A DNA stretch of 46,309 nucleotides from DUZB01 sp964407525 (GCA_964407525.1 CAYOWC010000010.1:1-46309), one strand, 5' to 3'. Positions 23,036 through 31,350 are shown, counted from the stretch's first letter. Notes: generated by a model from the letters alone, not told the origin. Made by a program: numbers and translations.

Positions 23036-24163
23036 ATGGGAAGAAGCCGTTATGCATTCGCAGAAACCAACCTTCCCCATTTTATGACTTGTACTGTCCT
23101 TCACTGGATACCGGTCTTCACTCGGCCGGAGACAGTCCAGATTTTGCTGCCCCTCATGAATAAAAAATTTCTTACGCCCATGGATCTTCGGCGCATCCAG
23201 GAAATCCTTGTGCGCATGCGCATGGTGTGTGATTCCACCTATTTGATCGATCGAACGACCCATATCTCTCCCAAGCTGACCGAACTGGCTTCCGTCATCG
23301 ATGAACTGGTTATTCAAAGCAAACGGAAGATGGTTATTTTCAGTGAGTGGACCACTATGACCTTTCTGATTGCTCGCCATTTATCCGAGGTCGGAGTTCC
23401 CTTTGTGGAGTTATCGGGCAAAGTTCCGGTGAACAAGCGACAGGCCCTGATCGATGAGTTCACCCATAACCCGGACTGCAGGGTTTTCCTTTCCACGGAT
23501 GCCGGCGGGACGGGTCTGAATCTTCAGGCTGCAGACTGTGTGGTCAATTTTGAGTTGCCATGGAATCCCGCCAAATTGAACCAGCGTATCGGCCGCGTGA
23601 GCCGCATCGGGCAGAAAAGCCATTGTATCAATGTGGTAAATTTCATCTGCAAGGAGAGTATAGAAGAAAAGATTTACGCCGGCATTCAATTGAAGACGGA
23701 CCTTTTTAAAGGGGTGTTTGAAGGCGGGGAGGACATGGTGGAATTCTCCCGGGAAAAACGGACCGAGATGCTCAACAAACTCAGGGAGATGATGGGGGAG
23801 GAACCGGAATTGCCTCCACGGGGAGTGACGCCAACCGAAGAGATACCGGAAGACACACCCCATTACCTGAATCCGAAGGTGTTGAAAGAAGACGAACCGC
23901 TGGATTTTTCCGGTGAGGAAGAAAGTAAGATGGAAGGGGAGGAAGTGGTGGAGGCACCGGAAGCCGAGTCCTCCGGGTCTGAAGGGGTCGAGCCGTCCCC
24001 GGAAAAGATGGAAGATGTCTTGAACTCAGGAATGGCTTTTATCGGGGGGCTCCTGGAGGTGGCCACCGGAAAGAAGATTTCCTCCACCAATGATGAGCGC
24101 ATGGTGAAGATTGATAAGACCACGGGCGAAGTAACTCTTAAATTCAAGCTGCCGGGTTTTTAG
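23036..24163 (+). CDS. chimeric ORF: RAYT N-terminus fused in frame to SNF2-helicase C-terminal half
   Basis: The first about 37 of 375 residues (MGRSRYAFAETNLPHFMTCT, then VLHWIPVFTRPETVQI) are the N-terminus of a RAYT transposase. From about residue 38 (LLPLMNKKFLTPMDLRRIQE) the frame becomes the C-terminal half of an SNF2-type helicase: RMVCDSTYLID, KMVIFSEWTTMTFLIARHL, VFLSTDAGGTGLNLQAADCV and LNQRIGRVSRIGQK (motifs IV-VI). The DEAH/Walker A half is missing, as is the transposase's catalytic half, so neither activity is expected. The tail is acidic and ends TTGEVTLKFKLPGF. The junction near 23146-23155 shares ILL in both partners. It is a deletion fusion or an assembly chimera and may still be translated from the RAYT start (GGAGG upstream). 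Confidence 0.75.
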   Translation: MGRSRYAFAETNLPHFMTCTVLHWIPVFTRPETVQILLPLMNKKFLTPMDLRRIQEILVRMRMVCDSTYLIDRTTHISPKLTELASVIDELVIQSKRKMVIFSEWTTMTFLIARHLSEVGVPFVELSGKVPVNKRQALIDEFTHNPDCRVFLSTDAGGTGLNLQAADCVVNFELPWNPAKLNQRIGRVSRIGQKSHCINVVNFICKESIEEKIYAGIQLKTDLFKGVFEGGEDMVEFSREKRTEMLNKLREMMGEEPELPPRGVTPTEEIPEDTPHYLNPKVLKEDEPLDFSGEEESKMEGEEVVEAPEAESSGSEGVEPSPEKMEDVLNSGMAFIGGLLEVATGKKISSTNDERMVKIDKTTGEVTLKFKLPGF

Positions 24164-24178
24164 GGTTTCGGCAAGTAC

Positions 24179-24295
24179 TTATTCCCCCGAAAAAATCTGA
24201 ATGGGAAAATCCTTTAATACCGTATCCACCGTGGCCAGGGGCATCTTTTCCAGTTTGGCTTGTGCGGCTAACATCCTGACGGTTAGGATTCCCAT
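24179..24295 (-). pseudogene. remnant of vapC-type PIN toxin, C-terminal end
   Basis: An ATG at 24293-24295 overlaps the antitoxin stop, in the usual toxin-start position, and opens a 38-residue frame MGILTVRMLAAQAKLEKMPL then ATVDTVLKDFPIQIF. The part from RMLAAQA matches the end of PIN toxins of the Phd-linked type (RMLIAQA...VSxDxxFxxYPV). The first about 85 residues with the catalytic acids are absent, so an internal deletion has gutted the toxin but left its start and its end in frame. Confidence 0.6.
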
Positions 24296-24507
24296 GCTTT
24301 CAATTCATTTTCAGGCAACGGTTCGAAGAATGCGTCGGTTACCGAGCCCTTCGCAATCCCGGGAACTCTTTCTTTTACTGGAGTCAGGGGAACCAGTCTG
24401 GCGCAGGGTTTGCCCGCTTTCCCAATGATAATTTCCTCCCCGGCATGAACACGGGCCAGAAGTTTCGAGAAGTGTGTTTTTGCTTCATGCACGTTAACAA
24501 TTTCCAT
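24283..24507 (-). CDS. Phd/YefM family antitoxin (orphaned)
   Basis: The 74-residue protein starts MEIVNVHEAKTHFSKLLARV and continues with HAGEEIIIGKAGKPCARLVP, the classic Phd/YefM DNA-binding fold: short strand, VHEAKTHFSKLL helix, GEEIIIxxxGKPxARL beta hairpin. The remaining C-terminal toxin-binding tail looks normal in length. AGGGG 8 bp upstream supports the ATG at 24507. It is normally followed by a VapC PIN toxin; here only the C-terminal scrap at 24179-24295 remains, so this antitoxin has no functional partner in the window. Confidence 0.85.
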   Translation of the reverse strand: MEIVNVHEAKTHFSKLLARVHAGEEIIIGKAGKPCARLVPLTPVKERVPGIAKGSVTDAFFEPLPENELKAWES

Positions 24508-24608
24508 GGCATGCCCCTGCCGAAGGTTAGTCTATAATCTTAGTCTATATTGATGTCCTACAAAATGCAATACAATTTGTAAGAGGCAGGGTCTGATTGA
24601 GGCATTTG

Positions 24609-25352
24609 ATGTACTCTACCCGTTATTCCGAATTGTTGCGAACGTTTCTTGAATCAACGGATCAGAAAGCGAAAACCGTTGAAGCTATCAAAACGTTTGT
24701 CTTGCCGGAACTCCATCAACACCGTACTTTTGCCGATCTGGGATGCGGTTCCGGAGAGATCTCGGAAGCACTGATCCCTTTTTTCCAGAAAAGTGTCCTG
24801 GCTGACTTGGACGCCTCTAATATTTCCAAGTTGGTTGAAAATCTGGGAACAAGGGAGGGCGTATGTATTCTCCGGGAGGACCTGAATACGTTTGTCCCGG
24901 ATTTTCGGGCCGACCTGATACTTTTCTCATTTTCCCTGGGGTATTTGGGCGCTGGAATTCCGGAGTGTGAGCGATTTGACTTCCGGATCCATATGTTGGA
25001 TCAGTATTTCAGACACCTGAATCCGGGAGGGAAGATGGTGATCATAGATACCTCTTCCTCTGGGGCTTATCGAAATCTCTTTGATTTTCTTGAGGTCTCC
25101 ATTCACCGGGAGATAGAGCAGTTTATCCTGGAAATTTCTACGGGAAGGGAGACGTGGCAGCATGCCTTTGAGGTGACGGTGAAGACGCGTACCATTGAAG
25201 AGATGGTATTGTGCCTGCGGTTGATTACCTATGATGACGGATCTTCCAGACTGAATCTCATTCCCCGGTATCTTGAATTTTGCCATTCCCTTCCGTGGGA
25301 GGATGGAATGTTTGTGTTTCGCTATACGACAGTGCTGACGATGATAGAATGA
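24609..25352 (+). CDS. class I SAM-dependent methyltransferase
   Basis: I prefer ATG 24609, which has TTGAGG seven bases upstream; a TTG at 24597 is also possible. The 247-residue product has motif I FADLGCGSGEISEAL at about 38-52, an acidic strand end (VLADLD), the DLILFSFSLGYLG loop (motif II region) and LNPGGKMVIIDTSS. These define a Rossmann-fold methyltransferase. No substrate-specific domain can be recognised, so the substrate is unknown. It converges on cobS, with stops 20 bp apart, and it has no visible partner gene. Confidence 0.8.
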   Translation: MYSTRYSELLRTFLESTDQKAKTVEAIKTFVLPELHQHRTFADLGCGSGEISEALIPFFQKSVLADLDASNISKLVENLGTREGVCILREDLNTFVPDFRADLILFSFSLGYLGAGIPECERFDFRIHMLDQYFRHLNPGGKMVIIDTSSSGAYRNLFDFLEVSIHREIEQFILEISTGRETWQHAFEVTVKTRTIEEMVLCLRLITYDDGSSRLNLIPRYLEFCHSLPWEDGMFVFRYTTVLTMIE

Positions 25353-25372
25353 ATACGCTGCCTCCTGATGTC

Positions 25373-26128
25373 TCATCTCCAAACAGCCAGCAGGCTCAGG
25401 TAGCACACGATTTCGCTGACCTGCTGACAGGTTCCGAGGCAGTCTCCCGTATATCCCCCAATCCATTTCTTGAAATATCGGGCCAGCCACAGGTGGGCTA
25501 TGGCCATGGGTGGAAGAATCAAGAGAACTTTCCAGTCCATGAAAAACAGCAGGGGGATAAAGGCAAACAAGGCTGCAAGGAAAAGATCGGAAAGGGATGT
25601 CTTTTTCGCCACGGATCTGGATTTACTGTCCGGGGTTCCTCTTGTGTATTCGTGTGTGAAAGTGAGCAGGGCAGGGGAAAAGCGACTGAGGGCGTGGGCG
25701 GCAAAAAGCGCTAAAGGAATCATGGGAACCGAGAGCGAATCAAGGGTGAGGAATTTTGTTCCCAGGATCAAGATCAGTCCCAGGACCCCGTAGGCCCCTA
25801 TCCGGCTGTCTTTCATGATCCGTAATATCTGATCTCTGTTCCATCCTCCCCCGAAGGCGTCACAGACATCTGAAAGACCGTCTTCGTGGAAACCGCCCGT
25901 GAGCAGAATGGTGGCGGTCATGGAAAGAATAAGGGCGACAGGGACCGGGAACAGGAAGTGAGAAATATAGAACACCAAGGCGCCCAGGCCTCCCACAATC
26001 CACCCGATGAGAGGCAGGAACCGGACCGTTCTGTTAAGATTCTCAGCGCCTCCGGTCCATTCAGCACGACAAGGTATACGCGTGAAAAACATGAGAGCCG
26101 AGAAAAAACTTTCTGTTGTTTTATTCAT
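25373..26128 (-). CDS. cobS: adenosylcobinamide-GDP ribazoletransferase (cobalamin synthase)
   Basis: CobS joins adenosylcobinamide-GDP and alpha-ribazole, the last step of nucleotide-loop assembly in cobalamin synthesis. The 251-residue integral membrane protein starts at ATG 26128 (MNKTTESFFSALMFFTRIP, matching the family's N-terminus). It includes FLPLIGWIVGGLGALVFYIS, GGFHEDGLSDVCDAFGGGWN (the conserved acidic D-G-L-x-D motif) and REKMxxxKDSRIGAYG-like MKDSRIGAYGVLGLILIL. About six to seven membrane helices are evident. It begins 2 bp after the livF stop, so it is transcribed with the liv genes, an unusual placement; no other cobalamin gene is adjacent. Confidence 0.93.
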   Translation of the reverse strand: MNKTTESFFSALMFFTRIPCRAEWTGGAENLNRTVRFLPLIGWIVGGLGALVFYISHFLFPVPVALILSMTATILLTGGFHEDGLSDVCDAFGGGWNRDQILRIMKDSRIGAYGVLGLILILGTKFLTLDSLSVPMIPLALFAAHALSRFSPALLTFTHEYTRGTPDSKSRSVAKKTSLSDLFLAALFAFIPLLFFMDWKVLLILPPMAIAHLWLARYFKKWIGGYTGDCLGTCQQVSEIVCYLSLLAVWR

Positions 26129-26129
26129 T

Positions 26130-26831
26130 CTACAGAACAAGGTATTTCTTGATAACCGCTTCGTTGTTCCAGATGCCTTCCATGGTATCGTTGTGGACAA
26201 TGGTTCCCTTTTCGATGATATAGCCCCTGCTGCAAACCTGCCTGCAGAATTTGATATTCTGGTCCGCCAGAAGGAGGGTCATTCCCCTTTCCTGAATTTC
26301 GTGAATGACTTCGATCAGGCTTCGAACGATCAGGGGCGCAAGTCCTTCCGAGGGTTCGTCTAACAAAATGAGCCCCGGATTGGCCATGAGTGCCCTGCCC
26401 AGACTGAGCATTTTTTTCTCACCCCCCGAAAGATTCAATCCTTTCTGCTTTTTCCTTGCCCTCAGGATAGGGAAAAGTTCTTCCACTTTCTCCAGGGTAT
26501 AGTATCCGGTTTGGTGGGAGAGTTTCTGGGCTATTTCCAGGTTTTCCCGGCAGGTGAGATCGGGGAAAATACGAAGGTCGTCGGGGATGTAGGCCAGGCC
26601 TAACCGGGCCATGGCATAGGCTGGTTTTCCCGTCACTTCCGTTTCTTTGAAATGGATGGTTCCGCTGCGGGGCGGCGTCAGCCCCATGATGGAGCGCAGT
26701 GTGGTGGTCTTGCCCACCCCATTGCGACCCAGGAGCGCTACCACCTCCCCGGAATCGACCAGGAGGGAGATGTCCTGCAGGATGTGAGACGTGTCGTAAT
26801 AGGTGTTGATCGATTGCACCTGGAGGATCAT
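26130..26831 (-). CDS. livF: branched-chain amino-acid type ABC transporter, ATP-binding protein LivF
   Basis: The 233-residue ATPase has Walker A LGRNGVGKTTTL (about 34-45), signature LNLSGGEKKMLSLGRALM, Walker B LILLDEPSEGL and H-loop equivalent LLLADQN. The YIPDDLRIFPDLT segment is the LivF-type Q-loop region. It overlaps livG by 4 bp and precedes cobS. It powers uptake of hydrophobic amino acids or related acids with LivG; the real substrate of such transporters in this phylum is often an organic or aromatic acid and cannot be deduced here. Confidence 0.95.
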   Translation of the reverse strand: MILQVQSINTYYDTSHILQDISLLVDSGEVVALLGRNGVGKTTTLRSIMGLTPPRSGTIHFKETEVTGKPAYAMARLGLAYIPDDLRIFPDLTCRENLEIAQKLSHQTGYYTLEKVEELFPILRARKKQKGLNLSGGEKKMLSLGRALMANPGLILLDEPSEGLAPLIVRSLIEVIHEIQERGMTLLLADQNIKFCRQVCSRGYIIEKGTIVHNDTMEGIWNNEAVIKKYLVL

Positions 26832-27589
26832 TCCATCACCTCCTCTCCAAGATAAACTTCCTTTACTCTCCGGCTGTTCTGGATCTCATCGGTGGTTCCG
26901 TCCCCGATAATATCTCCATGATGCAGAACGATGACCCTGTCGGACAGGGAAAAGACGATATCCATGTCGTGCTCCACAATGACGAAGGTTGTTTTCCCTT
27001 CGGCCGAAAGCCGTTTGATATTTTGAAGGACGGTCACCCGTTCCACGGGATTCATTCCCGCCGTTGGCTCATCAAGGAACAGAAGTTTGGGCCGGACGGC
27101 TAAGGCAATACCCACTTCCAGCAGACGTTGGTCCCCGTGGGAAAGGGCATTGGCAAGCACGTGGCCCTTGGATTCCAGGCCTACGCGGTCAAGGACCTGC
27201 CCTACTTCGTCGTGGGCATCTTTTTCCCGTGAGAGAGAACGAAACAGGCGGGTTGCTCTTTTCCTAACTGCCAGGACCGGGATTTGGATGTTGTTGAAAA
27301 CGGTCAGTTCAGGGAAAACGTTCACCACCTGGAAAGATCGGCACAACCCCAGCCTCACCCTTTTATGGATGGGGAGGTCGGTAATATCTTTCCCCTGAAA
27401 CAGGATCTCTCCGGAATCCACCTGCAGGGAGCCGGAAAGCATGTTGATCAGGGTGGATTTTCCAGCCCCGTTGGGGCCGATGATCGAGGTGAGAGCCCCC
27501 CTTTCAAGGGTGAGATTGATGCCGTTGGCTGTAACCACCCTGCCGAAGGCCTTGTGCAGACTCTTGATTTCAAGAAGGGGAGTGGTCAC
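26828..27589 (-). CDS. livG: ABC transporter ATP-binding protein LivG
   Basis: The 253-residue ATPase has Walker A IGPNGAGKSTLINM, the LivG-type Q-loop segment GLCRSFQVVNVFPELTVFNN, a divergent signature ALSHGDQRLLEVGIALA and Walker B LLFLDEPTAGMNPVE with VEHDMD as the H loop. Its product pairs with LivF as the two cytoplasmic ATPases. It overlaps livM (4 bp) and livF (4 bp), so the whole set is translationally linked. All catalytic residues are present. Confidence 0.95.
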   Translation of the reverse strand: MTTPLLEIKSLHKAFGRVVTANGINLTLERGALTSIIGPNGAGKSTLINMLSGSLQVDSGEILFQGKDITDLPIHKRVRLGLCRSFQVVNVFPELTVFNNIQIPVLAVRKRATRLFRSLSREKDAHDEVGQVLDRVGLESKGHVLANALSHGDQRLLEVGIALAVRPKLLFLDEPTAGMNPVERVTVLQNIKRLSAEGKTTFVIVEHDMDIVFSLSDRVIVLHHGDIIGDGTTDEIQNSRRVKEVYLGEEVME

Positions 27590-28563
27590 GGTTTGCCTCC
27601 TGATGGTGATGTATGACGTCCTCCTTTAAACAGTTGGGTTATGCCGCCCACGACCCCTCCTCGAAGGCCCATGATGATAACAAGCAGGATAATCCCAAAC
27701 CAAAGCATCCAGTTCTGGGTAAAGCGCTCAATAATTTCTCTGAGGACAATGAAAATAACGCTTCCCACGATGGGGCCTGTGAAGGTCTGGATGCCTCCGA
27801 TGAGGCTTACCAGGATCGGTTCCGCCGAGTGGCTCCAGTGGGCGGAAAAAGGATCGGTATTGTTTTCAAGAAGGGCGCCCAGAGCGCCTGCCAGTCCCGC
27901 AAAGGTCCCGGAAATAACGAAAGAGGCCAGACGGTAGTTCTTTACAGACAGGCCGGAAAATTCCACCCGTCGGTCGTTTTCCCTCAGACCTGACAGGACC
28001 AGACCGAATGGGGAACTCCGAATCAGGTGGATGATCCACACACTGACAACGAACCAGAAAAGGACGAAGAAATAGTAATGGCTCGTCTTTAGGAGCGAAA
28101 TGCTTATGAAGCCGAGGGAGATCGGCTCGCGCATGATCCCTACGAGACCATCATCTCCGCCAGTCAACTCACGCATATTCCATATGAGGGAAAAAACCAT
28201 CATGCCGAATGCAAGAGTCAGCATGGCGAAGTAAATTTCCGTGTGGCGGACACAGAAAAAGCCGACGATGAGTGCCAGGGCGCAGGCCAAGAGGACCCCC
28301 ATCAAAATCCCTAAGAGCGGATCGGTACTGACATGGATGGAAAAAAGCCCCAGTCCATATGCACCTCCCGCATAAAAGGCTGCATGGCCGAAGGAGAGCA
28401 ATCCGGTTCTCCCCAGGAGGATATTGTATCCCATGGCGAAGATCGCGAGGATCATGACCCTCATGCTCAGGTAGACGACGAATCTCCCGGAGAAAAGGCC
28501 GATGGATACCAGGCCTGCCAGTACCAGGGCAATGAGAAGAAAGGTCCAGAAACGGTTTTGCAT
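27586..28563 (-). CDS. livM: ABC transporter permease LivM
   Basis: The 325-residue membrane protein has about eight to ten helices. It shows the LivM pattern: NILLGRTGLLSFGHAAFYAGGAY near residue 45 and SGLSVKNYRLASFVISGTFAG, LAGALGALLENN, near 200. It forms the channel together with LivH. Its start is adjacent to the livH stop (1 bp), and its end overlaps livG. Length is normal, and no truncation is seen. Confidence 0.94.
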   Translation of the reverse strand: MQNRFWTFLLIALVLAGLVSIGLFSGRFVVYLSMRVMILAIFAMGYNILLGRTGLLSFGHAAFYAGGAYGLGLFSIHVSTDPLLGILMGVLLACALALIVGFFCVRHTEIYFAMLTLAFGMMVFSLIWNMRELTGGDDGLVGIMREPISLGFISISLLKTSHYYFFVLFWFVVSVWIIHLIRSSPFGLVLSGLRENDRRVEFSGLSVKNYRLASFVISGTFAGLAGALGALLENNTDPFSAHWSHSAEPILVSLIGGIQTFTGPIVGSVIFIVLREIIERFTQNWMLWFGIILLVIIMGLRGGVVGGITQLFKGGRHTSPSGGKP

Positions 28564-29433
28564 TTACGTGGCCTCCCCGAAAAAACCCTGCGGTCTCCAA
28601 AGGAGGACCGCGGCCATTAGGATAAAGGTCAGAAACATGTCGAAAGCAGGAATATACCTGGTTCCAAAAGAAGAGAGCAGCCCGATGATCAAGGCCCCTA
28701 AAAAGGCTCCTTTGAGGCTTCCAAGCCCACCGATGACCGCTACTACGAAGGCGTTGATAATGACCGTTTCTCCCATTCCGGGAGTCAGGAGCCCCACGTA
28801 GGGGACGGCAAGGCCCCCTCCCATAGCTCCGAGCCATGTCCCGAAAATAAATACGGCCGTAAACAGGGCCGGCACCCGCACCCCTATAGCTGAAGCCATT
28901 TCCCGGTCAGATGATGCAGCCCGAATGATTCTGCCCCACCAGGTTTTCTCGAGAAGCGCCCACATGCCCAGGGCCACGAGAGGGCCGACCGCGATAATGA
29001 ACAGGTTGTATGTGGGAAAATTCCTGCCCATAATCGAAACAGACCCGGAAAGCCCCGGGACCATGGGAGAACCGATGGATCCTGCTCCCCATACGACTTT
29101 GACCAGATCATCAAACAGGAGCACAAAGGCAAAGGTGAGCAGGAGTTGGTAGGGCAGGGCGAGGTGATACACATAACGTAGGAAGAAACGCTCCACGATG
29201 AAACCTACGACACAGACGCAAAGGGGCCCTAGAAGGAGTCCGAGCCAGAAATTTTCACCCGTGAACCGGAGTAGAGTATAGCAGAAATAGGCCCCCAGCA
29301 TGTAGAAGCTTCCGTGGGCGAAATTCAGGACCCCCAGAACACCGAAAATGAGCGTCAATCCGCTGGCGACCAGCCAGATAAACATCCCCGCGGACAATCC
29401 GGCAAGGCATACATGGACGATGGATTCCAGCAT
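28564..29433 (-). CDS. livH: ABC transporter permease LivH
   Basis: The 289-residue permease has eight membrane helices with ASGLTLIFGVLGVLNFAHGS (residues about 22-41) and the C-terminal VAVIGGLGSLKGAFLGALII block that define LivH. It partners with LivM. It is separated from the binding-protein gene by a 144-bp spacer with a hairpin at 29475-29505, a spacing often used to make the binding protein more abundant than the membrane parts. Confidence 0.94.
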   Translation of the reverse strand: MLESIVHVCLAGLSAGMFIWLVASGLTLIFGVLGVLNFAHGSFYMLGAYFCYTLLRFTGENFWLGLLLGPLCVCVVGFIVERFFLRYVYHLALPYQLLLTFAFVLLFDDLVKVVWGAGSIGSPMVPGLSGSVSIMGRNFPTYNLFIIAVGPLVALGMWALLEKTWWGRIIRAASSDREMASAIGVRVPALFTAVFIFGTWLGAMGGGLAVPYVGLLTPGMGETVIINAFVVAVIGGLGSLKGAFLGALIIGLLSSFGTRYIPAFDMFLTFILMAAVLLWRPQGFFGEAT

Positions 29434-29474
29434 GGGTACGACTCCCAGGTTTAAATTTGCAATCTGAGAAGTGA

Positions 29475-29505
29475 GCCTGCCTCACGCCTGTGACGTGAGG
29501 CAGGC
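29475..29505 (-). promoter_or_regulatory. intercistronic hairpin between binding-protein gene and livH
   Basis: GCCTGCCTCACG (29475-29486) and CGTGAGGCAGGC (29494-29505) are a perfect 12-bp stem with a 7-base loop. There is no T run on the minus strand, so it is better read as an mRNA-stabilising or processing structure after the binding-protein gene than as a terminator. Degenerate AATGACC 7-bp repeats follow at about 29529-29560. Confidence 0.55.
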
Positions 29506-29577
29506 AGCATCTAACGAGTGACAAACGACCAATGGCCAATGACTAATGACCAATAACCAGCGTGTTTCGCTAAACCA

Positions 29578-30861
29578 TCAGAAAGGTGGTGTGGTTTCCG
29601 GGCCTTTAAATGGAGGCCGGTTGAAACATTCTTTGGCCGGGATGAGGACCGTTTTCCCCATGACCTTGAAGGGGTAGTCGGCATCCGTTTTGGTCAGTCC
29701 CCAGGGGACGTCGTACATGGCCTGGTGGTCTTCCTTCCTGAAATTCCGGTATCCGGCGGGGGAAGCCAGCATCATGCCTTCCATGGCATTGATTACCTTG
29801 GCCGTATCCTTGGAACCGGCCATTTCCACCGCCTTCTTGAAGGCATACATGGTGGAATATCCCGTTTCAGAGACGTAGGCAGGAAAATGGTTCCAGCGTT
29901 TGCGGAACCGGGCTACCCAATCCTTGTTAATATGGGTTTGTGGATACTGGAAAAAGTAGCGTCCAGACATCCATATGTTGTCCGGCATCTCACCGCCCAG
30001 GCCTTCCAGAACATCCATGGCGGCCCCTACCGGCAGCATGACATGTTTAATCTTTTCAAACATCCCGGCCTGTTTTGCCTGCTTAATGAACGTAATGAGT
30101 TCTCCTGCCCATTCGGTTGAGTAAAACCCTTCCGGGTTGGCGTCCATGATGGTGTTGATATGTGGCCTAAAATCCGTGGTGCCAAATGGCGCCCAGGATT
30201 CGGCTGTGAATTTGATGTCCTTATTCAGCTTGCCGAGGGTGCTTTTAAACATCTTCCAGCAGGTGTACCCGTATTCATATTTGGGGCTGATGGTTGCCCA
30301 GGTTTTGGCCGGGAGGTCTTTGGCAACGAAGGCGGCGGCGTTTCCGTCCTGATAGGTGGGTGTACAGATGCGAAAAATCTGTTTGATTCCGTTTTTATAC
30401 ACCTGCTCCTCGGTGAGTTTTTCAGTGGCGGCGTGGGTGACCATCAGGATTCGATCCAGTTCCTTCATGATGGGAGCCAGCGCCAGGGCCTGCCCGGAAG
30501 AATCCACACCCGCCAGGAAATCGGCGCCCCAGCTGTCTACGAAGTAGCGTGCGTTCTTGATGGCCTGGGGTTTTTTGAGGGTGGAGTCTCGGAAGGAAAT
30601 GTCCAGCTTCACCCCGGCAATTCCGCCGGCGGCATTGATTTCCTCCATGGCCATGACGGCGCCCATCTTATGGAACTCCCCATAGCCGGCTAATGCCCCT
30701 GACATAATGGACTGATACCCGACCTTGACTGGTCCCTTGATTTTAGGGGTGGCCGCCCACAGTCCTGTCGGTTTTAGCGCCCCTGGTCCAAGGGCCGCCG
30801 CCGCGGCGGTGACTACTCCGGCTTTTACAAAATCCCTTCTGGAGATCCCTTTCTTTTCCAT
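29578..30861 (-). CDS. ABC transporter substrate-binding protein (LivK-like, Tat signal)
   Basis: The 427-residue protein has a twin-arginine signal: ISRRDFVKAGVVTAAAAALG, with a cleavage area near GLWA-AT. The mature part has the periplasmic-binding type 1 (Peripla_BP_6) features: VKVGYQSIMSGALAGYGEFH, AMEEINAAGGIAGVKLDISF, and TWATISPKYEYGYTCWKMFK. It would deliver the ligand to LivHM. The Tat route implies folding before export. The ligand is unknown; many desulfobacterial relatives bind acids rather than leucine. It heads the liv operon, and I see a candidate promoter at 31044-31073. Confidence 0.9.
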   Translation of the reverse strand: MEKKGISRRDFVKAGVVTAAAAALGPGALKPTGLWAATPKIKGPVKVGYQSIMSGALAGYGEFHKMGAVMAMEEINAAGGIAGVKLDISFRDSTLKKPQAIKNARYFVDSWGADFLAGVDSSGQALALAPIMKELDRILMVTHAATEKLTEEQVYKNGIKQIFRICTPTYQDGNAAAFVAKDLPAKTWATISPKYEYGYTCWKMFKSTLGKLNKDIKFTAESWAPFGTTDFRPHINTIMDANPEGFYSTEWAGELITFIKQAKQAGMFEKIKHVMLPVGAAMDVLEGLGGEMPDNIWMSGRYFFQYPQTHINKDWVARFRKRWNHFPAYVSETGYSTMYAFKKAVEMAGSKDTAKVINAMEGMMLASPAGYRNFRKEDHQAMYDVPWGLTKTDADYPFKVMGKTVLIPAKECFNRPPFKGPETTPPF

Positions 30862-31043
30862 ACCATCCTCCTTACTTGTTAAAGAGTTCGCTGCTGTTTA
30901 AAAAAACGGATGAACCGGGTTTTGCGAGGAAAAGATGCCGTGTCGACATGTTCATGGATAAGCCATAACATCACCATGTAAAATCAAGTTGTTGTGAGCG
31001 CGCCAAAGGCTATGATCCATGCATATGAATTGAAAACCTTTTC

Positions 31044-31073
31044 TTTCTATCAATCACTTACATTCTGTGTCAA
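31044..31073 (-). promoter_or_regulatory. candidate sigma-70 promoter of the liv operon
   Basis: On minus, TTGACA (31068-31073) is followed 18 bases later by TAGAAA (31044-31049). The -35 is perfect, and the -10 is only a 4/6 match. It lies about 180 bp before the binding-protein start. The rest of 30862-31184 shows no gene. Confidence 0.4.
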
Positions 31074-31184
31074 GGTAAAATCCTTGGAACAATCAGGGTA
31101 CAGTGGTCTTTCATGTCCCTATTTTGGTGGATAGGTCAGTAACTCTCTTATGTAATGATAATGCTTGCAGAGCTTTTTGACTTC

Positions 31185-31213
31185 TTGACATTTTCCTTTT
31201 CTCCCACTATCGT
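31185..31213 (+). promoter_or_regulatory. sigma-70 promoter of the thiW operon
   Basis: TTGACA (31185-31190) and TATCGT (31208-31213) have 17 bases between them. Transcription would begin at about 31220, directly at the 5' end of the riboswitch aptamer, which supports the assignment. Confidence 0.65.
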
Positions 31214-31220
31214 AACCTTC

Positions 31221-31308
31221 GTCGCTAGGGGTGGTTTTACTGAGAGTGGGGGACCAGTCCCGCAACCCTTAAAACCTGAACCGGGTAATGCCGGTGGAGG
31301 GAAGCGGC
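31221..31308 (+). promoter_or_regulatory. TPP riboswitch aptamer (THI element)
   Basis: The conserved blocks are present in order: GGGGTGGTTTTACTGAGAG in the P2/P3 side, then ACCCTTAAAACCTGAACCGG and GTAATGCCGGTGGAGGGAAG. P1 is GTCGCT (31221-31226) pairing with AGCGGC (31303-31308). Thiamine pyrophosphate binding should favour the terminator at 31351-31390 and shut off the transporter downstream. Confidence 0.93.
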
Positions 31309-31350
31309 ACGATTGCAGTATCTCACGGCATTCGTGTTGAAAGGCCTTAC

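Noticed and set aside
29475..29505. Hairpin considered as a terminator
   Set aside because: No T run follows on either strand, and livH downstream needs read-through.
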